Below, in pieces: positions 11,296-21,991 of a stretch of DNA of 37,357 nucleotides. The notes beneath the pieces are model-generated. The model did not search any database, was not told the origin of the DNA, and saw only the letters and a list, made by a program, of their open reading frames with translations. Source of the stretch: Helochares maculicollis (lineage: Eukaryota; Arthropoda; Insecta; Coleoptera; Hydrophilidae). The DNA lies in contig JAWQRO010000516.1 of NCBI GenBank assembly GCA_033557835.1, forward strand, positions 1 through 37,357, in the 5' to 3' direction. Position 1 is the stretch's first letter. Each line of letters starts with the position of its first letter. Both the position numbers and the translations under genes were made by a program.

Positions 11296-14200
11296 TTATT
11301 CTTTTCCTTTGGGTGGTTCCTTTTCGCACATTCGTTTTAGGAAAACTGAAACATTAATAATTGACATTATATAAAAAAGAAGTGGGACAAAATATCTGGT
11401 CCATAAGTTTATGTGCATTTAAAGTTAATATGCAATTCATTACGAATCATTAAACATAATAAAATTTCAATCGTAATTCATTTTGGGTTACACATTAACA
11501 ATAGATGTATAAAACCTGTCATTTTCATGGGCTTTTGATTTAATGATTAAAACTACTTGCAAATAATATTTAGGCATTATATATTGGTTTTCAATTATAT
11601 AATACATTGAGTATATACTTCAACCTGTTTTCTCTTCAATATCTATATTACATTATTTCTAGATGTATATTTATTTCTATAAACATCATAAATTTGATCG
11701 ATTTAATTGTTTAGATCAATTATTGTGTAATAATAAAAATAAAGTAATAATAAATAAGATCAACAACAAATAATGATTGATGAAGAATAAGTACATGAGC
11801 TAAGAAGTTTTCAATTAGAATAAACTGTATAATAACACATTTCAATGGTGAACACTGCAAAGAAAAGATATCATTTATGGAAGTGAAGCTACTCTCAGAA
11901 CAGGCGATCAACATTAGAGAAAATAGATTTTAAGCTTAATAAAAATACAGTTTTGTAAATGAAAGTCTGAATTTTTCTAGGGTTTTCAAAATCTATAAAT
12001 AAAAAGATATGCTTTTTGTCTATTTTGCTTAGAATATTGTAAGTCTTCAAATGATACGAAAATGATGAAAAAAAATATGAAGCAGAGATGAAGACCAGTC
12101 TGAATCCGATTCGGATATAAACGAATTTTACGTAAGCGCAGAGAAAATATTAACAAAATAGAAGCTTCTAACAATATTAAGAATGAAAAGTATTTTAACA
12201 TACATTAAAGTAGAAGAATGCATATTATTTTAGGCAATGAATGGGAAACTGAAATAAAAGACGGTAATGAAGTAGTGACTTCTTTGTAGCAGATGTGTCC
12301 CCAATTTGATTGCAGAACCTTTTAAATTTTTGATTTCCATAATGTTGATTAGAATATGGCTAAAAATTTCAATTATTTCTAAAAAAATATGATTAGTAAG
12401 GGCAGTTTGATAGGGCATGAATCAGTCGTATATATAAATGCTATGATGAAGAGCGTACAGTGATGATACACTGATATGTTAACCGCGCTACAACTGCACT
12501 CCAGCGTTAACTAAGATTGAATTATTTTTGGCTAGCTAGTACCAAAGGATTGTTCATCACAGTAGTTTCATATGACTGGCAGCTACTCTTGAGTTTCGTT
12601 TGCGAAATTGTAGCTTTTTGCTTATATTTCATGTATAGTCTAAGGCGTAGTTCATTGGAATCCCAGAATAATTGAATAATTTGGTTATTTCCAGTATTTT
12701 TTATCACATGGTAATTATATTCTACATACAGTAACAGCTTTCGATTATTTTACCTTTTGCTTAACGATAACATTTTAAAATTTTCATTTCAAACAGATAC
12801 GCAAGTTCTAAATAGAGTTTTGGTTTGTCGAAGGGAGTGGATATAGTAGAAGTTCGTAAGATGCTTTTCAATACAAATTCTGAAAAAATAGGTATTGGTC
12901 CTAATGAAGACCATACAATTCTCTATTTTAGAAATGATACTGAGAACATACAAGAATTATCTGATACTTCTTTAATAGTTCACCTATATTGTCGAGCTTT
13001 GAATTCTAGGCAAGAGGGACACCACCGGTTAGACTAGGATAAGCCACATATCCTTAAAAAATATAAGTCACACGTTTCAAACAAAAATTACTTTGTAGTT
13101 TTGAATGCTCTTTCAAAAACTTTTGGGTAAAATCGCCGCAAATAGAGTGGTAAGTAAGAAAATCGTTTTTTATTTTTTTACAAGCAACGGAAAAGAATTA
13201 AAACATGTAAAGTTAGCTTAAGAAAGACACACGTGGAAGATGAGAATGTAGAAAATGCAAGTTTTTTAGACCATCGTCTGTTTGGATTTACAATCCAACA
13301 GCCATTTTTTTTCTTCAGTCATCTATTCCCAAGGCTCGCTTTTGATTTTAGTAAATTGTTTCAGGGCTATTCAGAAAAACACTAGAAATAAGAGAAAATT
13401 TACCGTATAAGTAAGCGGTTTTTCGAAATTGATTTAAGAGATCATTTTTTTAAATGAAAGAGTTATATATTACTTCAGAATATTGCGTAATCGATGACTA
13501 GCTTGTAGAATTCAAATGTCGATACCCATTCCTAATGTGAAATAGTTCAAATACATGTTCTAAATGCCGAAATATAAATAGACTCATCAACAGAAAACTT
13601 TCCAGCGGTCTAATACTACTGTGAAAAATTGACTGATTTTTCTTTGAAGGAAATAACACTGTAATCACAGGTAACTGGTTTATACTAGTGAAAACATTAT
13701 GATAGTTGTTAGTTATCGGAGGCTAGAACTAGAAAAAAAACAAGACTGGGTTAACGTTTGTGAAAGTAAAAACTATGCAAAGAAATTACATTATGTTTGC
13801 ATATCAATTCACTCTTTTGTCTTATCGATCGCTAAAAATGCACTAGAAAAAAGACCGCCCAAATGAAAATAAGATATTGACAGATTATTATAAAAGTTGG
13901 TCATTATGTTCGTCTATATCTTGCGAGATATTGTTGGAATCAACTGGATGATCCTTTTGAATGGTTCAACTACACCAAAAAAGTAAACGATCGAGAATAG
14001 GCGTTCATTTCAGAAAACATTTGACATGGTTTAAGTAACACAGGGTGATTCTATTTAATATACTAATTATGTCTTGCCAGCTCCGTGAGACCATAGATAA
14101 TATGTTGAAAATATATAATAAAATTCAAACAACTGATAGAGACGTCAATAGAAAAGTTAGATTCCAAGACAAAATATTCAGGATTCTGTGCATCATATGC

Positions 14201-16531
14201 AATAAGTTCATCTGTTTGATACATCATTTGTTTCCTACATGTGAGTGAATCGATTTATTTTTTCATGAACTGCGGTTCTTTATAAAAACAATGTACTTTA
14301 AGCGTAAGTGTTAATTTAAAGTATATACTTATTAAAAAATACGGTGTTTTTAAAATTTGGGATACACCATAGGGTGATATTGTTGTAATGTTAGATGTGA
14401 GAAGTATTTGAGGGTTATAGGCCTCAACTTTGAAAGATATTATATTCGAAACCAATTACCAGGAGTGAATAAACATCTGAACTTTGAACAATACCCATTT
14501 TTAGACTGTTTGGTAACGAAAAATGCATTCTTTATGATAATGTCACAATTAAAAGACGTTTTTTTATCATGAATATCATGTACTATTAAAACCACGAAAA
14601 CACGTCCGTGTTTGTTGAAAATAGGAAAAATACTACTTCACCATTATAGTATTAAGGTAAACAAGGCATGGAAATTGCCTCGAAGAATTAATGACTTTAA
14701 TTGAGTTTATGCTGCATATTTTTTACTCTAGAATTGTTGACACAAATGGTCAGTTCTGATTATTTGGTATTAGAAAGAAGTGAAATGATCAAAAGTTAAG
14801 TATAAAAAACTTTAAGTGGTTTACACCGACTTGTTAAATGATGCAAATTTGTAGGCAATGAAAGGAAATATATCATTGATTAAAATGATAAATTTCCGAA
14901 TTATGTAAAATACACATGAAGTTATAGATCGACTTAATAACTACATACGAAGTAGCAAAAAAACTGCATGGTGAACAAATAATAAAGAATTGGGTGTTAG
15001 AGATTAAAGAATCTTACTGTCATATTCAATGTATCCTTCATCGTCTTCCTCTGGTAAACAGTCCTCGAACAACTCGTCTACTTGTGCATCGTTCAGTTTT
15101 TCTCCTAAAGATAGCAAAGAATGTGATAACTCTCCTAACATCATCTTGCCGTTTTCTTCTTTGTCATACAGTTTGAGTAATTCTACAAAGTCTTCATAGC
15201 AACCTTGGTCTTTCTTTTCCTTCTTCAATTGACTGTAGATGGGTAAAAGTTCATCGATGGTGATCAGTTTTTCACCCTTCTTTTTTGTCATACCCATTTT
15301 TTCCAAGGTGTCCAAACTGGGATTAACCCCCAATCCTCTAACGATATCTCCCAAGTAAAACATGTCGAGTTTACCTGGTTCACTTTGGTAAACAGTTATG
15401 GCAAAGGCTACATCTAAAATAATAAGTGATTTGTGTCATTAAATATTTTTTTTACTAATAAACATTTAACATTATGTGGTTAAACTGATAATTGCACGAG
15501 GTCCTGTAAGTAGATCGTTGATTAAAATGACAGATTATTGATCAACTGAAGATTATTTTTGAAGTATACATTTTTAATATGAGTAATAAATCAAACAAAG
15601 AAGAACAAGGAAAAGGAAAAAGTCGTCTCTGTTCTCTTTACTAGTAGTAATTAAACGAATATTGTGTAGGTATAAAAATACGCCAAAAAGGTGTCTCGGA
15701 AATGTGTGACGATTATTTTTAGACATCGTCAGAGTTACATAGTTCTGATTTGAGCGTTTAGAATTCGGCGCGTATGTTTTATTATTGTCTGCCTTCCCAT
15801 ATAAGATCGCTTACAAATTTAGAATACTGCATACAAGTATATTTAACCAGCTAATTGATTGATATTTGCTTAAATGTTTGTTGGAGATGTGCTTTCTGAG
15901 CCTGTCTCTTAAAAATTTCAATGCTATATAAATAAATTGCAAAGGGTCTTTAGTACTGATGGAATATTGAAATACACTGCAAGTGGATTCAATTAAACAA
16001 TAGTTACAGATGCCTTATAATATAAATTAAAAATTATTTAAAAATTTATACAAGAATTCAAACTGTGTATTTAATGAAAAGACCTATTTAATGAACACCT
16101 TTAATTAATGGGTACATTCAATGAAGAGGTAGTCACCGAATGAAAATATTTGAGAGAATATGCTTTATATATCGTAGTGGACAACAAAGGGCTATAAAAT
16201 TCATAAAAATCCTTACCTTCGACTTCGCTAGGCTTTAAATCCGCCTGAAACAGACAGTGTCGGACTTAATGCTTTTAAACCGATTTTTAGTTGTGCAAAC
16301 TTTTGGAAATTCATGTTGTTGTTGGATTAGTCCCAGTACCATGAATACATTTGAGGGCAATAACTAAGACGAAAATAGGGTAAAATAAACGATGGTAGGG
16401 TGATGTTAAAGAAGATCAGTATACATATAGAACGAATATTTGTTTATATATTTTGGGGCATTTTTTGGGTTGTTTTGGTCACATTACATCATGCTCAAGG
16501 GGCATTTATCCAATCTAAGAAAACTCACCAT
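11296..16531 (-). CDS. Divergent alkali (essential) myosin light chain paralogue
   Basis: An EF-hand light chain predicted to bind the lever arm of a myosin heavy chain. Exons on the minus strand are 16529-16531 (ATG only), 16217-16244, 15018-15413 and 11296-11345: 477 nt, 158 aa. Residues 2-10 (ADLKPSEVE) match the start of the canonical neighbour. KLYDKEENGKMMLGELSHSL (91-110) is the conserved central EF-hand region. The last exon encodes IFLKRMCEKEPPKGKE, like the FLxRMC tail of an alternative Drosophila Mlc1 C-terminus (recalled, not aligned). The first EF-hand region is diverged: YQSEPGKLD replaces YDFEGNGTCD. It lacks the intron that splits the canonical gene after TKKK. The last intron is long (3672 nt). 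A second possible last exon at 14941-14963 is listed separately. A TATA box lies 80 nt upstream of the ATG. Family assignment is very secure, the last exon less so. Confidence 0.87.
11346..15017 (-). other. Long last intron of the Mlc-like gene
   Basis: About 3.7 kb between the main exon donor (gtaaga at 15012-15017) and the last-exon acceptor (tttcag at 11346-11351). It is AT-rich and holds no convincing gene; the ORFs here are short and without family resemblance. One plausible competing acceptor and exon lies at 14941-14963. Confidence 0.6.
14941..14963 (-). other. Possible alternative last exon of the Mlc-like gene
   Basis: Only 54 nt downstream of the donor at 15017 a catgcag acceptor opens a 23-nt reading that completes the split codon and encodes IFLLLRM, then TAG. 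It would give a 149-aa protein. The phase and the FL..RM pattern resemble the distal exon (IFLKRMC...). It could be an alternative exon, a decaying duplicate of the last exon, or chance in a T-rich stretch. Confidence 0.3.
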
Positions 16532-16610
16532 TGTTATTTCTAGTTTGTACTACGAGAGATATCCTTATACAACGGCAGCTAATGCAAAATTGATCAGTTA
16601 TAGGCTATCT

Positions 16611-16617
16611 TTTTATA
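16611..16617 (-). promoter_or_regulatory. TATA box of the Mlc-like gene
   Basis: The minus strand reads GGATATAAAAAG, about 80 nt upstream of the start codon at 16531. This spacing allows a transcription start near 16580 and a short 5' UTR. I found no perfect MEF2 site nearby, unlike the canonical paralogue. Confidence 0.55.
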
Positions 16618-19600
16618 TCCCGTCTAAATTAGCTTAATCTAAATGTGTGACAGCGAATAAGAGGGGATTATTGGTGCATCTCCCACCCTAAATCGCACTG
16701 CAGAATGGTGCATTGTCGACTGCATCAATTGCTGTCTCGCCCTATATATTTTTAATTGTTAAGTGATATTTATAATTTGTTGTGCCTAGATACTGGCGAT
16801 TGAAACGATTCCACTTGCTAAACAATAAATTGATTAGGCATTTTGGAGTAGTTTTTGTTAAATCATATATTTTCTTATATTTTTTCGATTTTTGTCTGTT
16901 ATTTTCATAATAGCGATAACCCTAGAGGGTGTCAAAATGATCCACTAGCGTTGAAATAACAATTATTCATCTTTGAGCTTTTCTTTCACGAATTAAGTTC
17001 GGCAAAATTTAATAATAATTTGAATAAATTACCAGAATGGAATAAATAATCGACAATAAAAAAATCTGTCAGGTATTATATGTTATAAAAGTTGAAATAT
17101 TAACAAATCATATAAAACTAAATTCCTGCTGTTGCAAAAGAACAACGACTATGACTGATTCAAGCAAATTTTAAGAACATAGAATTCGTAACTCAATATT
17201 CTTATAATAATTTCATGATCCAACTTTAATGCTCTGTAGAAACCACAAAGACACTATCATTTCGATGACAAGGGTAAAAAGAGTTTGAACATCAAAACTA
17301 TTCGTTACAAAACTTTAGACATTTAGCCTTGAATATGATACTGAAACTATGCTACCAAAATAATTGATACACATCAAAAATCGAAAGTGTATCTAAAAAT
17401 ATTTAATATCTACTGTTAATCGTTTACAGAAAACCAAACAAGGGACATAGATCGCAAACAGTTTTTTAGTCAATATTTAGGAGAAAACCCTTATATTTCT
17501 GATGGTTCTAACCACAATCAATATACTTTGCATACAGGCATATGGTGCCGCAATCCGATTTTACATTTTTAATGAATTGCATCCTGACGGTTGGTAGGAA
17601 AATTTTACAAATACTTTAGCGTTCTGAATGTAACCGAATATAAAGCGAGTTGTGACGGTCAATTAGTTTAGCCAATGGAAAAGCTAGACACAAAGTGTAG
17701 ACCCCGAGCCGTGAATCACTACGCTATTTTATTTTTCTTTCGATGTTATTTCAACTCACATCTGTTTATATACAGAGAAAACGCCTTTCGCTTACAATCC
17801 GACAGCATTTTTCTCACGACCACGTCCCCAGTTGTAAATATGCTCAATTTACGTCACTGGCCTACATTTAACATACTCAAAGCAGTCTACAGAAAATCAT
17901 GCAGACATACTGATATCCAACGTAGCGACTTCAGTTTGGAATTCTTTATGATTGTAGTAAAAATTAGTAAAAATAATAAATCACATACACAGATCTTACT
18001 ATTCAAGAACATTTTTAATAACTTTCGTTAGACACATCATAGACCCCAGTCTGTCTAAAAATTGAGTATAAATATTTGGTTGGTGTAATATTGGGTCATT
18101 ATTTATAATTTATCTCCATATATTGCACAAAAATGATTAGTCCAAAATGTTTGTTGTACAGCAATTGTAATTGTTATTTGATTATGATAGAACATTTGAA
18201 ATCTTACAAGAATTGTCTTCTTTTTTTAAATTGCCCCAGTGTTACAGTATTTTAGATTTTGTGAAGCATTGCTTCGCTATTATTGATAATAAATTAACAG
18301 AAATTATAAAAGTAAATATGTAGCAAATGTAATACTATAATTATAGAAGTTTATATAAACGACAACATAGTATAATTTCAAAATACATTGATATAATAAA
18401 ATATTGTAAATGTAAATGTAGTGCAAAGTGGCGAATAAAAAATCAAATGAGGAAACATGTTGGCTAAGATTTGAATATTACAGTATACATTTTTAAAATT
18501 CAAATTTTAAATGTTTTTTTAAATAACAGCAGAAGTGAAATGTCTTACGTTAGTTAAAAAATATGCAGCTGAACGATTTATAATTTCGCTAACATAAACT
18601 AGACACCAGTTGTCATCACAGATGTCTACTAAAACTTGGATATTCACAGAACATTGGCACTTCATGACATGGATTTATTTCGTACGGTATCATTTATAGA
18701 AGATTTACCAGTTTGAGTGTTTCTGATGTCGAAAACCATATAACCGAAAAGATAGCCCCTTGCCGGATTACAGACTAAAAATGTCGTGTTTATGATTTTA
18801 TTAGTTACTCAATTTATAAAAAATAAAGATACTGGTAATGAAAGAAGTAGTTCAAATTTCATTCATGAATTTATCAAGAAAAAAAAATCAATCCATTTTT
18901 TGGGCTATTAGCATCGAAAAATATTCAATCTCCGCAGGTAACATGCTGATTCTTTTGAATTAACACAAACACTAAGCTAGTGAATTTTTATAAAATAATA
19001 ATTACAATTTTTTTTTGTCTATGAAGAAGATAACGACAATATTAGTGCACATATATTAAAGGGTATAACTCATTAACTGAAAATAAAAACCAAAATTAGT
19101 GCGTCCTTGCTGTAAAAGCTTTTTTACAATCATAATCATCTTAACAACTTCTCAACTGATATATTTGACTTGAAAATACAAAAATGAAATATATTTTCTT
19201 TCTGTAATATATACACACTTTAAAAAAATCGCAATTTTATTCAAAATTACCCATCCACTAATAGAATTCTATATATAATGAACTTTTTATTTTTAGATCA
19301 TTAAAAAATTCTGCACAGCATTTGAAGAATGCACACCATATACAGAATGTTTCAAAGTTAAGTTACAAAACTTAAAGGAGTGGTAGATATTAGAAATAAT
19401 AAGCGATAAGTTTTTGTTTGCACTTTTAAGCATAATTAGTAACCGAGATATTAATTACATGTACATGTTAAGAACCAGTGTTGTAATTGAAGTTATTGTT
19501 CAGTTTGCGATGTATGATGTTATCAGCCTTCTTGCGGGTGATAATATAAAGCAACATTCTTTCAAGGTCACGTTGGATCTCCAGTTCAAAACACAACGCG

Positions 19601-21247
19601 CTTGAATAAAATTTTACTTAAATGGTTGTTTATGCTCTTTTTTCTGTCATTATGTTATAATGAAGGTTTTGTGTTCGCAAAATAATGTTATCTCGCGATT
19701 ATGACGGATCTAAAGCTTTGTTTTGATTGTTATGCCGGTATTTTGTAGAGATAAAAGTGACGTTAGTTTGCGATGTATGATGTAATCGTTTTTCTTGCGG
19801 CGGAAGATAATAATACAAAGCGATCTTTTTTCGAGGTCACGTTCTGTTTTAAATAATTCGAAAAATCGTGGACCTATAAATTTTGACTTTAACGGTTGTT
19901 TATGTTCTTTTTATGCTTCTCATTGAAAAGGACAGTTTTATGTTCATAAAAAAATAATCTCGAGCTTTTAAAGGATCTGACGACGTGTTTGAATGTGATG
20001 CCGTTATTTTTATAGCAATAACGGTGCCATTGTGTTTGAAAAATATTCTTTAAGCCAGGGTGGTTTATCGGCATCATTTCAATTATGCCAGGAGTCCCAA
20101 ATTAGCCAAATTTTCAAAATTTTTATTTATAGTTAGAAAATACCAGGTCGTCATCACATTGGTGTTCTTAACATATGGGTTAAGTATTGGAAATAAATTC
20201 TGCAACACCCTGTATATAATATGTAGGAGTAAGACGATTCAACTGTCAGAATCCTGAGAGATTTACAATTAAACGACGCCAGCAGAATAATTTAAAATAA
20301 GTGATGTCTTAAAATAATCATTTTCTACAGGCATCCTTACTGCAAGTCAAAGTAAAAGTTTCGCTATAATAATGTTCATTTTTGAAAGAAGGATATTGTT
20401 TGATATTTAAAATAATATGCTAACAACCAAAGCAAATATTTCTAAACTTTTAAATTTAATTTTTAAATTGTGAATACAAGAATATTATTAAAGCACTGAC
20501 ATATTCAAAGGACATAAAAAACTATTTTTAGGTCAAAGAAGATAATATTTTGTATATGTTAATGACATTTCACAAGAACCGTTTCTCTCAGTTCAAAAGA
20601 AAATTATTTGAACTTTTAAAGTGGCACTATTCTTGGCTTCGAAAGCAACATTCTCTTAGCTAAAATAGTTTTATTTTCAAAAACTGGCGTTGGCACGAAG
20701 TTGAACAAACAAATAAAATTATTTTTAAAGAGTTTTATTACAAAAAATATATATGTAATAGTACAATTGACACTACAAGTGCCGACAAAAGCTAAACATA
20801 GTACATAGTGGTGCTGTTATGTCATTGCCCTACTTTCTCTGAAAATAAATTTCAACTGAACAGACAGATAGCTGGTGCGATAAAATTAAATCATAAAATT
20901 GCTGGGATTTTAAAACATCGCCCTCATTCATCACTAAACAATTTAATTTAAACAAAACGATTTTAGAAATTAATTAGTAAATTGTCATTCTTAAGTTTCA
21001 AAGTTCAAACCAAGAGGATTTAAATAAAAATTATAAACTATTTCAATATTAGAAGAGGAATAATTGCAATTTGCAAAATTGTAGCTTTACTAGTTAAAAG
21101 TCGAGCGTAAAACAGTTAAAAATACAAGAATTAAGATTATAAACATTTAAAGTTTCGATGTAAAGGAAACATGGATGGCGGGTTGCTAGACTAAATTTAT
21201 TTGAAGAACACACACAACATATGACCAAAAATTAAATTTATATACTT
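16618..21247. other. Intergenic region between the two myosin light chain genes
   Basis: About 4.6 kb without a supported gene. It contains the roughly 880-bp repeat element described at 19338-20218. ORFs such as the one at 17675-18031 have no recognisable similarity. The rest is AT-rich sequence in which I see no clear structure. Confidence 0.55.
19338..20218. mobile_element. Non-autonomous element with ATATACAG... ends and an internal duplication
   Basis: The left end atatacagaatgttt (19338) and the reverse complement of the right end, atatacagggtgttg (20204-20218), form short imperfect terminal inverted repeats. Inside, two diverged direct repeats of about 265 bp follow each other: unit 1 from about 19503 and unit 2 from about 19767. 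Both begin gtttgcgatgtatgatgt and share tcttgcgg, aggtcacgtt, acggttgtttatg/aatggttgtttatg and atgccg. No transposase ORF is present. Ends of this kind are common in insect genomes, but I cannot name the superfamily. Confidence 0.5.
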
Positions 21248-21253
21248 TTTATT
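21248..21253 (-). terminator. Polyadenylation signal of Mlc1
   Basis: Minus-strand AATAAA (AATAAAAAG) about 740 nt downstream of the Mlc1 stop codon, and the first good one beyond the candidate 3' UTR exons. It is the probable 3' end of the transcript. Confidence 0.45.
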
Positions 21254-21626
21254 GAAAATAACAAAGAAATGGAAGGAATAATAATAAACAATATATTATT
21301 AAAATTTAGTTTTTAGATTATTTTGTATTTAATATTGTGTTGTGCCTAGAAAGGTGGCGGTCCCCCTTCATTCTAGAGTTATTCGGCTGATGGTGGCCCA
21401 ACTATGATTTTTAATCGGCAGGTCAGCGCTCTTTTTACGATTTTCCAGAGTTTTTTTATTAATATTTTAACTGTTTTCTTAATTAATTATTACTGTTCTT
21501 ATTGATGACAGCTGTAAGATTGCCTTTTTGGAAGAATGATGTTAGTCTGCTCAGGTTGCTAAAAAAGATAAACATAATATCAGTCACGGTTTAAATAAAA
21601 TGAAAGACACAAATTACGTTCAAAGT

Positions 21627-21740
21627 AAACTGCGTTTAGAATAGTCACAAATTGCCATTAGACGTCACAAATTGCATTAAGAATATTTTACAAATTGCGC
21701 TTAGAATACTTTATAAATTGGCTTTAGAATTATTTTCAAG
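21627..21740. repeat. Degenerate tandem repeat in the Mlc1 3' UTR region
   Basis: Five consecutive units of about 20-24 bp with the pattern aaattgc-(n)ttagaat. They start near 21627, 21649, 21669, 21692 and 21715. The units differ by substitutions and small indels. The array lies in the predicted 3' UTR or last intron of Mlc1. Confidence 0.6.
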
Positions 21741-21991
21741 ATTATATTACAAGTTTTAAAGCGTCGCACATCGATAGCAAAATATTTGAGTTTGTAATTG
21801 CGTTGAGGTTAAGCTTATAGCGCCAGTTGAACTGGTGGTTGAGAACCTGTTTAAAAAACAAAATAGAAGTAATATCAGTAAAATCCAGATAAGAAGCGTT
21901 AAGATGTTACAAAAGCAACCACTTGAGGAATCCGTTTTGGGGTACTTACGAAGATGAGTATAAAAAATAATTTTTAGACTATTTTTGCTTC

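Noticed and set aside
12825..13037. 70-codon ORF starting at a TTG in the Mlc-like intron
   Set aside because: No ATG start, no similarity that I recognise and no splice support.
17675..18031. 118-codon plus-strand ORF between the myosin light chain genes
   Set aside because: No recognisable family, low-complexity hydrophobic composition, no promoter or splice context; probably chance in a slightly less AT-rich stretch.
18255..18285. gaagcattgcttcgctatt, faintly like the core of the 1-442 MITEs
   Set aside because: Match is too short and lacks the flanking arms.
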